A stretch of 64,000 nucleotides of DNA from Ensifer canadensis (lineage in GTDB: Bacteria > Pseudomonadota > Alphaproteobacteria > Rhizobiales > Rhizobiaceae), in contig NZ_CP083370.1 in NCBI RefSeq assembly GCF_017488845.2, positions 3,597,501 to 3,661,500 of the forward strand, given 5' to 3'. Below are positions 20,186 through 29,273 of the stretch, in pieces; positions within the stretch are counted from its first letter, which is position 1, and the number at the start of each line of letters is the position of its first letter. The notes beneath the pieces are model-generated. The model saw only the letters and a list, made by a program, of their open reading frames with translations, had not been told where the DNA came from and did no database searches. The position numbers and the translations under genes were made by a program.

Positions 20186-20218
20186 CGATGACCGGGGCAG
20201 CGACCCCGGCGGATGGCC

Positions 20219-20440
20219 TCAGAACGTTGTCGTCAGGCTCATCCAGAAACGGCGGCCCTCCATCACCGTGTTGAAATCCGTCTGCTCGACCTTCTTGTCC
20301 AGGAGATTGTAGACGGCGGCACTGAGGGTCAGGCCTTCGCCGAGCAGTCTTGGCAACGCCTCCGACTTCGAGGCGGCGCGCAACACGGCGCGCGCACTGT
20401 GGTCGGGCCGATCGCGCCAGATGGCGCGGTAGGACCGACA
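20219..20440 (-). pseudogene. 3' remnant of a TonB-dependent outer-membrane receptor
   Basis: The last ~37 codons (20219-20332) read LTLSAAVYNLLDKKVEQTDF followed by a segment ending GRRFWMSLTTTF. This is the typical C-terminal beta-barrel strands of a TonB-dependent siderophore/heme receptor, ending in the aromatic residue used by the BAM machinery. Upstream in the same frame only ~35 further codons of unclear homology are available before the M3 peptidase gene begins, so the other ~600 residues are gone. It keeps its stop codon and a terminator. The 5' boundary is approximate. Confidence 0.7.
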
Positions 20441-20448
20441 ATCATGCC

Positions 20449-22512
20449 TCAGGCCGCCAGGCCCTTCTTGGCCAACATGGCATCGGGGCTCGGCAGCTTG
20501 CCGCGGAACCCCTTGTAGGCGTCTTCCGGATCGATGGAGCCGCCGACCGAATAGACGTTGTCCCTGAGCTTGCGCGCCATGACGGGATCGAAAGGATTGC
20601 CCGTCTCTTCGAAGGCGGCAAACGCATCCGCATCGAGCACTTCCGACCACATGTAGGAATAGTACCCCGCAGAGTAGCCGTCCCCGGAGAAGACATGCAG
20701 GAAATGCGGGCTGCGATGCCGCATGACGATCGACTTCGGCATGCCGATCTTTTCCAGTGTCGCCGTTTCGAGCGCCATCGGCTCACCCTGCGTTTCCGCC
20801 GTGTGATAGGCCATGTCGACCAAGGCGGACGAGGTGAACTCGACCGTGGCGAAGCCGGAGTTGAAGGTGCGTGCGGCCAGCACCTTGTCGAGCAGCGCCT
20901 CGGGCATCGGCTCGCCGGTCTGGTAGTGCACCGCATAGCGCTTGAGGATATCCGGCACCGTCAGCCAGTGTTCGTAGAGCTGCGAAGGCAGTTCGACGAA
21001 ATCTCGCGACACGCCCGTACCGGATACGGAGGGGTAGGTGACGTTGGATAGCATGCCATGCAACGCATGCCCGAACTCGTGGAAGAGGGTGCGCGCGTCG
21101 TCGAGCGACAGGAGCGCCGTCTTGCCTTCAGCGGGTTTGGCAAAGTTGCAGACGTTGTAGATGATCGGCAGTTCGCCGACGGTGCCGTTCTTGAGCGTCA
21201 GCTTGTGCTGAGACTGGAACGAACTCATCCAGGCGCCGGAGCGCTTCGACGAACGCGCGAAGTAATCGCCGAGGAACAGCGCCACAAGCTTGCCGGCGGC
21301 GTCGCGGATCTCGAAGACGCGCACATCCGGATGATAGCCGGCCATGCCCTTCTTTTCCGTCGCGGTGATGCCGAACAGGCGCTGGGCGACATCGAAGCAG
21401 GCGTAGATGATCTTTTCGAGCTGCAGATAGGGCTTCAGCTCGCCTTCCGAGAAATTGAACTTTTCGGCACGCAGCTTTTCCGCATAGTGGCGCCAGTCCC
21501 ACGGCATGACGTCGTGATTGCGGCCTTCGGCTGCGATCAGCTTGGCAAGATCGGCCTCTTCCTCGCGGGCACGGGAGACCGCCTTTTCCCAGACCTGCAT
21601 CAACAGGCCGTTCACGGCTGCCGGTGTCTTGGCCATGGTGTTGTCGAGCTTCAGCGCCGCGTAATTGGCATAGCCGAGCAGCCTGGCCTTCTCGGCCCGC
21701 AGAGCCAGCGTTTCGGCGATGAGGCCGCGATTGTCGGTCTCGCCGCCATTCTCACCGCGGGCGATCCAGGCCCGGAAGGCCTGCTCCCTCAGCTCGCGAT
21801 TGTCGGAGAAGGTCAGAAACGGCTCGATGATCGAACGCGACAGCGTCACCGCATATTTGCTCTTTTCGCCGCGGTCGCTGGCGGCAGCCGCCATGGCGTC
21901 GCGCAGGAAGTCCGGCACCCCGGCCAGATCCTCGTCGCTCTCAAGGAAGAGGGCCCAGTTCTTTTCGTCGGCAAGCACGTTCTGACCGAACTTGGCGCCG
22001 AGGCCGGCAAGCGTCTCGTTGATCGCCGCCAGCCGCTCCTGCTCATCCTTCGCCAGCTTCGCGCCGGATTTGACGAAACCCTTCCAGTGCCGCTCCAGGA
22101 CCCGCGTCGCCTCAAGGTCGAGACCGAGGGTTTCGCGGTTTTCCCACAGCGTGTCGATCCGCTTGAACAGCGCTGCATTCGTGCCGATCCTGGAATAGTG
22201 CCGGGACATTTTCGGCGCGATGTCGCGTTCCAGCGCCTGGATGGTTTCGTTGGTGTCGGCGCCGGCCTTGTTCCAGAAGAGCGAGGAGATGCGCGACAGC
22301 TCATCGCCGGCAATCTCAAGCGCGATCACGGTGTTGTCGAAGGTCGGCGCATCAGTGCTTCCGGCGATTTCGTCGATCTCCGCTTCATGCACCTTGAAGG
22401 CCGCCTCGAAGGCGGGCGCGAAATCCGTGTCCTTCACCAGGTCGAAGCGGGGCAAGCCCTCATGTCCGGTCCAGGTCGTCAGGGCAGGATTGAGCGGGGT
22501 GCTGGCGGTCAT
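20449..22512 (-). CDS. M3 family oligopeptidase (peptidyl-dipeptidase Dcp/oligopeptidase A type)
   Basis: A 687-residue zinc metallopeptidase. The HExxH zinc site is HEFGHALHGM at about two thirds of the length, with the third ligand glutamate downstream near FVELPSQLYEHW. Family signature segments MAGYHPDVRVFEI and YYSYMWSEVLDADAFAAFEE are present. There is no signal peptide, so it is cytoplasmic and degrades short peptides. I start at ATG 22512 (MTASTPLNPALTTW), preceded by GAAAGGA; a longer frame has no matching start region. The remnant receptor lies directly downstream. Confidence 0.93.
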   Translation of the reverse strand: MTASTPLNPALTTWTGHEGLPRFDLVKDTDFAPAFEAAFKVHEAEIDEIAGSTDAPTFDNTVIALEIAGDELSRISSLFWNKAGADTNETIQALERDIAPKMSRHYSRIGTNAALFKRIDTLWENRETLGLDLEATRVLERHWKGFVKSGAKLAKDEQERLAAINETLAGLGAKFGQNVLADEKNWALFLESDEDLAGVPDFLRDAMAAAASDRGEKSKYAVTLSRSIIEPFLTFSDNRELREQAFRAWIARGENGGETDNRGLIAETLALRAEKARLLGYANYAALKLDNTMAKTPAAVNGLLMQVWEKAVSRAREEEADLAKLIAAEGRNHDVMPWDWRHYAEKLRAEKFNFSEGELKPYLQLEKIIYACFDVAQRLFGITATEKKGMAGYHPDVRVFEIRDAAGKLVALFLGDYFARSSKRSGAWMSSFQSQHKLTLKNGTVGELPIIYNVCNFAKPAEGKTALLSLDDARTLFHEFGHALHGMLSNVTYPSVSGTGVSRDFVELPSQLYEHWLTVPDILKRYAVHYQTGEPMPEALLDKVLAARTFNSGFATVEFTSSALVDMAYHTAETQGEPMALETATLEKIGMPKSIVMRHRSPHFLHVFSGDGYSAGYYSYMWSEVLDADAFAAFEETGNPFDPVMARKLRDNVYSVGGSIDPEDAYKGFRGKLPSPDAMLAKKGLAA

Positions 22513-22644
22513 GAAGGATCCTTTCGCATGCGGATGCCGGCTAATGGCCGGGGAGGGGAGCGCCCACGCAGCTGGAGACAACGTCGGGCGGAAGAGCTTG
22601 AGGTGGTTGCTGGCGGCCCCAGCGTCAAGACTTGGGCTTGGGTT

Positions 22645-23286
22645 TCAGGGCTTGCGCAGACCGAGAAGGCCGGGGGCGGCGTGCCACACGGCCTGGACGG
22701 CAAAGCCGATGAACAGCAGCCCTGAGAGCCGAACGATCGCCAGCTCATGGTGGCGATAGAAACGCCGAACGACCGACGCGCCGATGATTACGATCAGGAT
22801 CAGGTCGGCAACGAGAAAGCCGATAAGCGAGACGCCGAGCAGCATCGGCAGGGCGTCGAATTCAAGCGCGTTGGCGGAGCCGGCGAGCAGGGCGGTGAAG
22901 GTCGCGAGCGCCACCGGATACCCCTTCGGGTTTGTCAGGCCGAAGATAAGCCCGCGCCGGAGCGGTCGCTCCACCGTGATCAGCGCCCTGTTTTCGCCCG
23001 TCGGCCGGGCGCGCAGCGCGGTCCAGCCGATCCAGCCGAGATAGAGGCCACAGAAGAGGCCGAGAATGTCGAAGATCGTCGTGCCGACCGAACGCGCGCC
23101 GACGATCGCAACCAGCGCCAAGCCCGACCAGAGGATATCGCCGGCGAGATGGCCGCCCATGAACAGGGCGCCTGCCTTGCGGCCCTGGCCGGCACCGATG
23201 CCGAGCAAGGCCAGAAAAGCCGGCCCGGGAATGAGCGTATAGGAAAGGGCGGCGAGAAAGGCACCGATCAGCAGCGTCTCGGACAT
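22645..23286 (-). CDS. LysE/RhtB family amino-acid exporter
   Basis: A 213-residue inner-membrane protein with about six hydrophobic helices. The N-terminal signature is LIGAFLAALSYTLIPGPAFLALLGIGAGQGRKAGALFMGGHLAGD, and GLTNPKGYPVALATF is the characteristic middle motif. The family exports amino acids or related metabolites. It stands alone, 133 nt upstream of the peptidase gene on the same strand. An amino-acid exporter beside an oligopeptidase could relieve peptide-derived overload, but that is speculation. Confidence 0.9.
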   Translation of the reverse strand: MSETLLIGAFLAALSYTLIPGPAFLALLGIGAGQGRKAGALFMGGHLAGDILWSGLALVAIVGARSVGTTIFDILGLFCGLYLGWIGWTALRARPTGENRALITVERPLRRGLIFGLTNPKGYPVALATFTALLAGSANALEFDALPMLLGVSLIGFLVADLILIVIIGASVVRRFYRHHELAIVRLSGLLFIGFAVQAVWHAAPGLLGLRKP

Positions 23287-23499
23287 GGCGGGTCCCCGGT
23301 TGTGTCAGCGACCATTCGATCCCCAGCCAACGATTCCGTCAAGCGGAAAGGCTGCTCCGAGAGAATGTCGAAACGGGAACTGCAAAAACGCTCCAGGATT
23401 TCCAGGCGCACGGTCGCTTCGCGAAAATCGGTAGGCGCGAACGGCAAGACAGACCTCCACCGAAGAGTGGCGGCATGCAGTGACACGAAGAACTGTGTT

Positions 23500-23595
23500 C
23501 TAGCGACGGGAACCGCTGGCTCGACGGTTGCCGAAGACAAGGGCATTGACGCTGGCGCCGAGAAGCGTCGTGATCTCGTGAGTGAAATTGCGCAT
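23500..23595 (-). CDS. candidate 31-residue small protein
   Basis: A short open frame, MRNFTHEITTLLGASVNALV followed by 11 residues rich in Gly, Arg and Ser, preceded by AAAAGGATCGAGATC, a good ribosome site 8-9 bases before the ATG. It has a short hydrophobic stretch and a basic tail, suggesting membrane association. It lies in the 515-bp interval 23287-23801 between the LysE-type gene and leuB, where I see no other convincing gene. I do not recognise a family. Confidence 0.4.
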   Translation of the reverse strand: MRNFTHEITTLLGASVNALVFGNRRASGSRR

Positions 23596-23801
23596 GATCT
23601 CGATCCTTTTCCGTGTGTGTGCGGGCGTTGCGGCTTCGGGCCGCGGATGTGAGAATTCCACCCTTTCGGCGTGCACGCTGTTTCTCCGGTAACCGGCGCG
23701 GGGCCGGGATGTTGGCGCACAATTCTTTCGTCGCGATCATTTCCCTCGATACGAAGTTGCGCTAAGACGCGCGCGAGTTTTCCCCGCGAGAAGGACTTTC
23801 C

Positions 23802-24914
23802 ATGACAGTGCGCAATCTCTTCCTTCTGCCCGGCGACGGCATCGGCCCGGAAGCCATGGCGGAAGTCCGCAAAATCATCGCCTACATGAATGCCGAGCTT
23901 GGCGCCGGCTTCGTGACGGACGAAGGCCTCGTCGGCGGTTCTGCCTATGACGCCCACGGCCAGGCGATTTCGGAAGGGGACATGGCCAAGGCGCTTGCCG
24001 CCGACGCCGTGCTGTTTGGTGCCGTCGGCGGTCCGAAGTGGGATGCCGTGCCTTACGAGGTCCGTCCCGAAGCCGGTCTCTTACGCCTGCGCAAGGACCT
24101 GCAGCTGTTTGCCAACCTGCGCCCGGCCATCTGCTATCCGGCGCTTTCCGCCGCATCGTCGCTGAAGCCGGAACTGGTCGAAGGCCTCGACATCCTGATC
24201 GTGCGCGAGTTGACCGGCGGTGTCTATTTCGGCGAGCCGAAGGAAATCATCGATCTCGGCAACGGCCAGAAGCGCGGCATCGACACCCAGGTCTACGACA
24301 CCTACGAGATCGAGCGCATCGCCGGCGTTGCCTTCGAACTGGCCCGCACCCGCAACAACCGCGTCTGCTCGATGGAAAAGCGCAACGTCATGAAGTCGGG
24401 CGTGTTGTGGAACCAGGTGGTGACCGAAACCCACAAGGCGAAATATTCCGATGTCCAGCTCGAGCATATGCTGGCCGATGCCGGCGGCATGCAGCTGGTG
24501 CGCCAGCCCAAGCAGTTCGACGTCATCGTCACCGACAACCTGTTCGGCGACATGCTGTCGGACGTGGCGGCGATGCTGACCGGCTCGCTCGGCATGCTGC
24601 CTTCGGCCTCGCTCGGTGCACCGGATGGTGTCACCGGCAAGCGCAAGGCGCTCTACGAGCCGGTGCACGGTTCGGCCCCTGACATTGCCGGCAAGGGCAT
24701 CGCCAACCCGATCGCCATGATCGCCTCGTTTGCCATGTGCCTGCGCTACTCCTTCAACCTGGTGACGGAAGCCGACAACCTGGAAAAGGCGATCGCCACC
24801 GTGCTCGACAAGGGCATCCGCACCGGCGACATCATGGCCGAAGGCGCACGCCAGGTCGGAACCGTCGAAATGGGCGAAGCCATCCTCTCCGAGTTCAAGG
24901 CGCTGTCTGCCTGA
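23802..24914 (+). CDS. leuB: 3-isopropylmalate dehydrogenase
   Basis: A 370-residue enzyme of leucine biosynthesis, NAD-dependent oxidative decarboxylation of 3-isopropylmalate. Signs: [15 protein letters not shown] at the N-terminus, [17 protein letters not shown] (isopropylmalate-specific arginines), [13 protein letters not shown], and [27 protein letters not shown] with the Mg-binding aspartates, then [18 protein letters not shown]. Start ATG 23802 follows AGAAGGA. It is a single gene, followed within 4 nt by a RIME-like repeat and then a terminator. Confidence 0.97.
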   Translation: MTVRNLFLLPGDGIGPEAMAEVRKIIAYMNAELGAGFVTDEGLVGGSAYDAHGQAISEGDMAKALAADAVLFGAVGGPKWDAVPYEVRPEAGLLRLRKDLQLFANLRPAICYPALSAASSLKPELVEGLDILIVRELTGGVYFGEPKEIIDLGNGQKRGIDTQVYDTYEIERIAGVAFELARTRNNRVCSMEKRNVMKSGVLWNQVVTETHKAKYSDVQLEHMLADAGGMQLVRQPKQFDVIVTDNLFGDMLSDVAAMLTGSLGMLPSASLGAPDGVTGKRKALYEPVHGSAPDIAGKGIANPIAMIASFAMCLRYSFNLVTEADNLEKAIATVLDKGIRTGDIMAEGARQVGTVEMGEAILSEFKALSA

Positions 24915-24917
24915 TAC

Positions 24918-25020
24918 GAGCATTTCCAGGAAAAGTGCGAAGCGGTTTTCCGCCAGGAAATGCGTAAAACAAAAAGCTTGAACGTTTCCGCGGCATCGTC
25001 TGAAGCGGAAACGTTCAAGC
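24918..25020 (+). repeat. RIME-like mosaic repeat, copy 2 (hybrid)
   Basis: The first half is the common GAGCATTTCCAGGAAAAGTG palindromic module. The second half is a different perfect palindrome with 15-bp arms, GCTTGAACGTTTCCG (24976-24990) and its complement (25006-25020). It begins 4 bases after the leuB stop. Confidence 0.75.
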
Positions 25021-25061
25021 AAGAGGCGCGCCCGATCGGGCAGCGCCCCGCAAGTTGTCAG

Positions 25062-25091
25062 AACACCTCCGGAGCGATCCGGAGGTGTTTT
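25062..25091 (+). terminator. intrinsic terminator downstream of leuB
   Basis: A 12-bp perfect stem (25062-25073 with 25078-25089), GCGA tetraloop, followed by TTTT. It ends the leuB transcript beyond the repeat. Confidence 0.8.
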
Positions 25092-25206
25092 GCATTCGAC
25101 AGTCTTGAATTCGACGGCCGAACCGACACATGCAGGCAGATGCTGCGAGCAATGAGGGGCGGCGAGGGACCGCATTCTCGCATGCAGACCGTTTGGAAAG
25201 GCCGAC

Positions 25207-25896
25207 ATGAACCGACCGCTCGCATCAACCGGATGGATCCTGGTGACGACACTGATCCTCGTACTCGCCTTCATTCCGCTCGATCCGTTTCTGTCGACGC
25301 GGGCGCAGGAACTGCCCGAGGGCATCGTCGCCTTCAATCGCCTGATTACCGACTTCGGCACCTTCGGCTGGATGATTTATGTCTCGGGTCTGGTGCTTGC
25401 CGTCGCCTTCATCCTGCAGCGTGCCGTTGGCCAGGCGCCGTTTCAGCGCAAAGCCCGAACTGTCCGCAACCTTGCTGCCTATTTCTTGCTGACGATCGGC
25501 ACTGCCAGTGTGCTCGTGCATGTGCTGAAGTTCCTGATCGGGCGGGCAAGGCCCGAGCTTCTGGTGGATCTCGGTGCCTACAGCCTGACGCCGTTTACCG
25601 GCGACACCCTGTTCGAAAGCTTTCCATCCGGTCATTCGACGGCGGCGGGTGCTTTTTTCGGCGCCTTTGCCATGCTTCTGCCGAAGCTGCGGCCGTTGTT
25701 TTTCGTGATGGCATTGGTCATCGGGGTCTCGCGCGTCATCGTCGGCGCCCACTATCCGAGCGACGTTGCTGCCGGGCTGCTGCTTGGCCTATGGACATCT
25801 ATGATGGTGGCGTTTCTCTTCGCCAAACGCGGCTGGCTTTTCCGCGCCGACGAGGGCGGTTGGCCTATCCCAAAGCGAACAGGCTCCCGCCCATAA
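25207..25896 (+). CDS. PAP2 family membrane phosphatase
   Basis: A 229-residue integral membrane phosphatase. All three signature blocks are visible: KFLIGRARP (about residues 103-111), SFPSGHSTAAG, and SRVIVGAHYPSDV. Hydrophobic helices flank them. PAP2 proteins remove phosphates from lipid phosphates or undecaprenyl pyrophosphate on the periplasmic side; the lipid substrate here is unknown. The stop codon overlaps the A-run of the terminator of the convergent transporter gene. Confidence 0.9.
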   Translation: MNRPLASTGWILVTTLILVLAFIPLDPFLSTRAQELPEGIVAFNRLITDFGTFGWMIYVSGLVLAVAFILQRAVGQAPFQRKARTVRNLAAYFLLTIGTASVLVHVLKFLIGRARPELLVDLGAYSLTPFTGDTLFESFPSGHSTAAGAFFGAFAMLLPKLRPLFFVMALVIGVSRVIVGAHYPSDVAAGLLLGLWTSMMVAFLFAKRGWLFRADEGGWPIPKRTGSRP

Positions 25897-25901
25897 AAAA
25901 G

Positions 25902-25923
25902 CCGGCGCGGAAAGCCGCGCCGG
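25902..25923 (-). terminator. intrinsic terminator of the MHS transporter gene
   Basis: A 9-bp GC stem (25902-25910 with 25915-25923) is followed on the minus strand by TTTTTT. It lies 36 bases after the transporter stop and directly at the end of the convergent PAP2 gene. Confidence 0.78.
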
Positions 25924-25958
25924 AGTCGGGAGAGCCGTGATGCCTCTCGGGGAAGTCT

Positions 25959-27848
25959 TTAGTCCATCGCGTGGATGTCGCGATCCTTGGTTTCCGGCAG
26001 GAACAACATGCCGATGACCAGGGTGATGCCCGCAAAGACGATCGGGTACCAGAGACCGTAGTAGATATCGCCCTGAGCCGCGCTCATCGCGAAGGCCGTG
26101 GCCGGCAGCAAGCCACCGAACCAACCGTTGCCGATATGGTAGGGCAGGGACATGCCGGTGTAGCGGATGCGGGTCGGGAACAGTTCGACCAGCAGGGCGG
26201 CAATCGGGCCGTAGACCATCGTCACGTAGATGACGAGAACGGTCAGAACGGCGATGATCATCGTCCAGTTGACGTTGGCAGGATCCGCCACCATTGCGTA
26301 GCTGCCGCCCTTGGCGATCGTGTAGACAGCCATTTCGGTGGCGGCGCCGACTTCGTCCTTGGTCAGGAGCTTGTCGGCAATGAGCTTGTCGGCAGGAACC
26401 ATGGTCTTTTCGCCGCCGCGAACGGCAGCGGCATCAAGCGCCAGTTCCGGATTGGCGGCGACGAAGCCGTCAAGCTTGGATTCCGGAACCTTTGCCGCAC
26501 CACGAACCAGCGGGTAGCCGGCATCATGGAGAGCCATGTTGGTCTGCTTTTCGAAGCCGGCGTTGGCAGCCTTGGCACCATCGCCTGCAGCGATCGCGTC
26601 ATAGCTGTTGATCGTCGTTTCGCCGACCTCCACAGTCGCGGCAGTCCCCGCCGCAGCTGTCGTTACCACGTCATAGGGAACCGAGTTCTTGGTCAGGAAC
26701 GCGGTTGCGATGTCGCACGAGGTCGTGAACTTCGCGGTACCGGTCGGGTTGAACTGGAACTTGCAGTCGCCCGGTGCCGCGGTCACGGTCGCCCGTACCG
26801 TTGCCTGGGCCTGAGCGAGCGCCGGGTTACCGGCCCAGGTCAGCGCCTTGAACAGCGGGAAGTAGGTGAGCATGGCAAGCAGCAGGCCGGCCATGATGAT
26901 CGGCTTGCGGCCGATCTTGTCGGAGAGCCAGCCGAAGAGCACGAAGAAGCCCGTACCGATCAGCAGTGAGGCGGCGACCATGATATTGGCCGACTGGCCG
27001 TCCACCTTGAGCACGCCCGTCAGGAAGAACAGCGCGTAGAACTGACCGGAGTACCAGACGACGGCCTGGCCGACGACGGCGCCGAACAGTGCCAGAAGCG
27101 CGATCTTGGCGTTCTTCCACTGGCCGAAGGCTTCCGACAACGGTGCCTTGGAACCCTTGCCCTCTTCCTTCATCTTCTTGAAGGCCGGCGACTCGTTCAT
27201 CTTCAGGCGGATCCAGACGGAAACGCCGAGAAGCACGACCGAGACCAGGAACGGAACGCGCCAGCCCCAGGCTGCAAACGCTTCTTTGCCCACCAGGTAC
27301 TGGACGAGCAGGATCACCACCAGCGACAAGAACAGACCGAGCGTTGCCGTGGTCTGGATCCACGAGGTGAAGTAACCGCGACGCCCGTGCGGCGCGTGTT
27401 CGGCCACGTAGGTTGCAGCGCCGCCATATTCACCGCCGAGCGCCAGGCCCTGAAGCATGCGCAGAGCGATGAGCAGGATCGGCGCAGCGATGCCGATCGA
27501 GGCAGCGCCAGGCAGGATGCCGACCAGGAAGGTCGACAGACCCATGATCAGGATCGTCACGAGGAAGGTGTATTTGCGGCCGACGAGGTCGCCGAGGCGA
27601 CCGAAGACCAGAGCGCCGAACGGGCGAACCAAGAAGCCCGCGGCAAACGCCAGAAGCGCGAAGATGTTTCGCGTCGTTTCCGGGTAGGAGCTGAAGAAGG
27701 TCGCGCCGATGTAAACGGCGAGCGAACCGTAGAGATAGAAATCGTACCATTCGAATACGGTACCAAGCGACGAGGCGAAGATGACCTTCTTCTCCTCGCC
27801 GGTCATCGGACGTGCTTTTGTGTCGTCCGCTGTCGCGACATTTGCCAT
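25959..27848 (-). CDS. MFS metabolite:H+ symporter (MHS family) with a large inserted loop
   Basis: A 629-residue transporter. N-terminal half: SLGTVFEWYDFYLYGSLAVYIG, RPFGALVFGRLGDLVGRKYTF and GLALGGEYGGAATYVAEHAP, all typical of MHS carboxylate/osmolyte symporters. The C-terminal half includes GWLSDKIGRKPIIMAGLLLAM and ELFPTRIRYTGMSLPYHIGNG. Between them, about residues 345-520, lies a ~175-residue hydrophilic Ala/Thr-rich insert with two cysteines (GDCKF, TSCDIA); ordinary MHS members are about 430 residues. Start ATG 27848 follows GGAGGATAA. Substrate unknown. The loop is predicted to face the periplasm. Confidence 0.88.
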   Translation of the reverse strand: MANVATADDTKARPMTGEEKKVIFASSLGTVFEWYDFYLYGSLAVYIGATFFSSYPETTRNIFALLAFAAGFLVRPFGALVFGRLGDLVGRKYTFLVTILIMGLSTFLVGILPGAASIGIAAPILLIALRMLQGLALGGEYGGAATYVAEHAPHGRRGYFTSWIQTTATLGLFLSLVVILLVQYLVGKEAFAAWGWRVPFLVSVVLLGVSVWIRLKMNESPAFKKMKEEGKGSKAPLSEAFGQWKNAKIALLALFGAVVGQAVVWYSGQFYALFFLTGVLKVDGQSANIMVAASLLIGTGFFVLFGWLSDKIGRKPIIMAGLLLAMLTYFPLFKALTWAGNPALAQAQATVRATVTAAPGDCKFQFNPTGTAKFTTSCDIATAFLTKNSVPYDVVTTAAAGTAATVEVGETTINSYDAIAAGDGAKAANAGFEKQTNMALHDAGYPLVRGAAKVPESKLDGFVAANPELALDAAAVRGGEKTMVPADKLIADKLLTKDEVGAATEMAVYTIAKGGSYAMVADPANVNWTMIIAVLTVLVIYVTMVYGPIAALLVELFPTRIRYTGMSLPYHIGNGWFGGLLPATAFAMSAAQGDIYYGLWYPIVFAGITLVIGMLFLPETKDRDIHAMD

Positions 27849-28019
27849 TTTGTTTATCCTCCACTCCAAAACAGCCCATTGGAGCGCCCATTGGCTGGCT
27901 CGGACAATTCCTCCCTTGAACGTCCGAACGTGGTGCGCCTGATCACAGGATGTCAGAAAAGGAGGGCCGCAGGCAGGGATGCTTTCGGCTTATGACTTTC
28001 GTCTAAGAAGCCAGAGACC

Positions 28020-29273
28020 TCAGGCGCGAAGGGCTGCCGCCGGCGATTGCCGGTAGGCGATCATGGCCGGCAGGACGGCGAGGATGGCGGCGAAGACGAG
28101 AATGGCAGAGACAAGAAATCCGTCGCCGGCAGCGAACATGACAGGCATGGCAACGCCGCTCTCACCGGAAAGATATCCGGCTATGAACTTTGCGGCACCG
28201 AAGCCAAGCGCGAAACCGGAAAGCACACCGGCGGCAATCAGCGCAAACAGTTCGCTCCAGACGATGACAAACACCGCCGTGCGCGGCGCGCCGAAGGCAC
28301 GAAGCGCCCCGATCTGCCGTCGGCGCTGGCCGACATGCAGGATCGTGACGAGCAGGATCGCGGCTGCGACCAGAACCTGAGCGCCCGTCGTCACTCCCAC
28401 GAGCACCCGCTTGGCGTCGCCAAGTGTCGCATAGAGGTTCGTCAGCACCTCGCCGGGAAAAACCGCCAGTGTCGAGTTGCTGCGATAGTCCTGCCGGAGC
28501 TTGTAGGCGTCGGCGATCGATTTCGGTTTGACGAGGATCGCGGGCAGGCCGGGCGTGGCCTTGCTCCAATTCTCGTCGAGCGCCGCGTCCGCATCGATAT
28601 GAGGGTGATCCGCCTCGACACCGGACGCGGCCTCGTCATGCGCGTGATCGTCGGCATCATCGTGTTCCGCCGCTTCCATTCCATGCAGCGCCCAGACCGC
28701 CTGCATCGGAACCAAAATGGCACGGTCCCAGGCGGTGCCCGTGGGCTTGAGGCGCCCGACAATGCGATAGGCGAGTTCCGTGTGGGCGTGGCCGCCGAGT
28801 TCGGCAAGTCCATGGGTCGGCTTGACCGTATAACCGAGTGGCAAATCGACGGCGGCGCCGGCAACCGCTTCACCAAGGGCGGCAAAGGCGCGGCCTTCGG
28901 CAAGCTGTTCGAGTTCCGCAAGCAACCCGGTGGAGGTGCCGACAACGGCATAGCCGCCAAAGCTGTCACCGAAGCCGACCGGTGCTGCGGAGGCGACGCG
29001 CGGATCGGCAAGAAGGCGCGGCAGAACCGTGCCTTCCATCAGCGGCAGCGGCGAGGGTTGCAGGAAGATCGATGAAAGCACGAGCTGGGTCTCGCTGCCG
29101 GGGGCGCCGATCACGAGGTCGAACTTGTCGGCAGCACGCGCACTGCCGAGCCGAAGCGCCCGTTCCTGCAAGGTGACGGCGACGCCGAGCGCCGTCGCCA
29201 ACGCAACCAGGAGGACGACGACGAGCGAACCGGCCCAGAGGCGGCGCAGATCCGCAAGGATGAAACCGATCAT
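28020..29273 (-). CDS. FtsX-type ABC transporter permease with His/Asp-rich segment
   Basis: 417 residues. An N-terminal membrane helix, MIGFILADLRRLWAGSLVVVLLVALATALGV, is followed by a large periplasmic domain and three C-terminal helices containing the FtsX-type QRRRQIGALRAFGAPRTAVF coupling region. Around residues 200-230 the periplasmic domain carries HDDADDHAHDEAASG and DHPHIDADAA, strongly suggesting divalent metal binding. It overlaps the ATPase gene by 4 nt. With the DUF3299-like protein this resembles the ZrgABCDE zinc importer of Vibrio. The function is inferred from domain combination and the His-rich loop. Confidence 0.82.
   Translation of the reverse strand: MIGFILADLRRLWAGSLVVVLLVALATALGVAVTLQERALRLGSARAADKFDLVIGAPGSETQLVLSSIFLQPSPLPLMEGTVLPRLLADPRVASAAPVGFGDSFGGYAVVGTSTGLLAELEQLAEGRAFAALGEAVAGAAVDLPLGYTVKPTHGLAELGGHAHTELAYRIVGRLKPTGTAWDRAILVPMQAVWALHGMEAAEHDDADDHAHDEAASGVEADHPHIDADAALDENWSKATPGLPAILVKPKSIADAYKLRQDYRSNSTLAVFPGEVLTNLYATLGDAKRVLVGVTTGAQVLVAAAILLVTILHVGQRRRQIGALRAFGAPRTAVFVIVWSELFALIAAGVLSGFALGFGAAKFIAGYLSGESGVAMPVMFAAGDGFLVSAILVFAAILAVLPAMIAYRQSPAAALRA

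Noticed and set aside
23287..23801. Longer minus-strand frames overlapping the leuB start region
   Set aside because: They read through the leuB N-terminus in antisense and show no family features; only the 31-residue frame has a plausible start.
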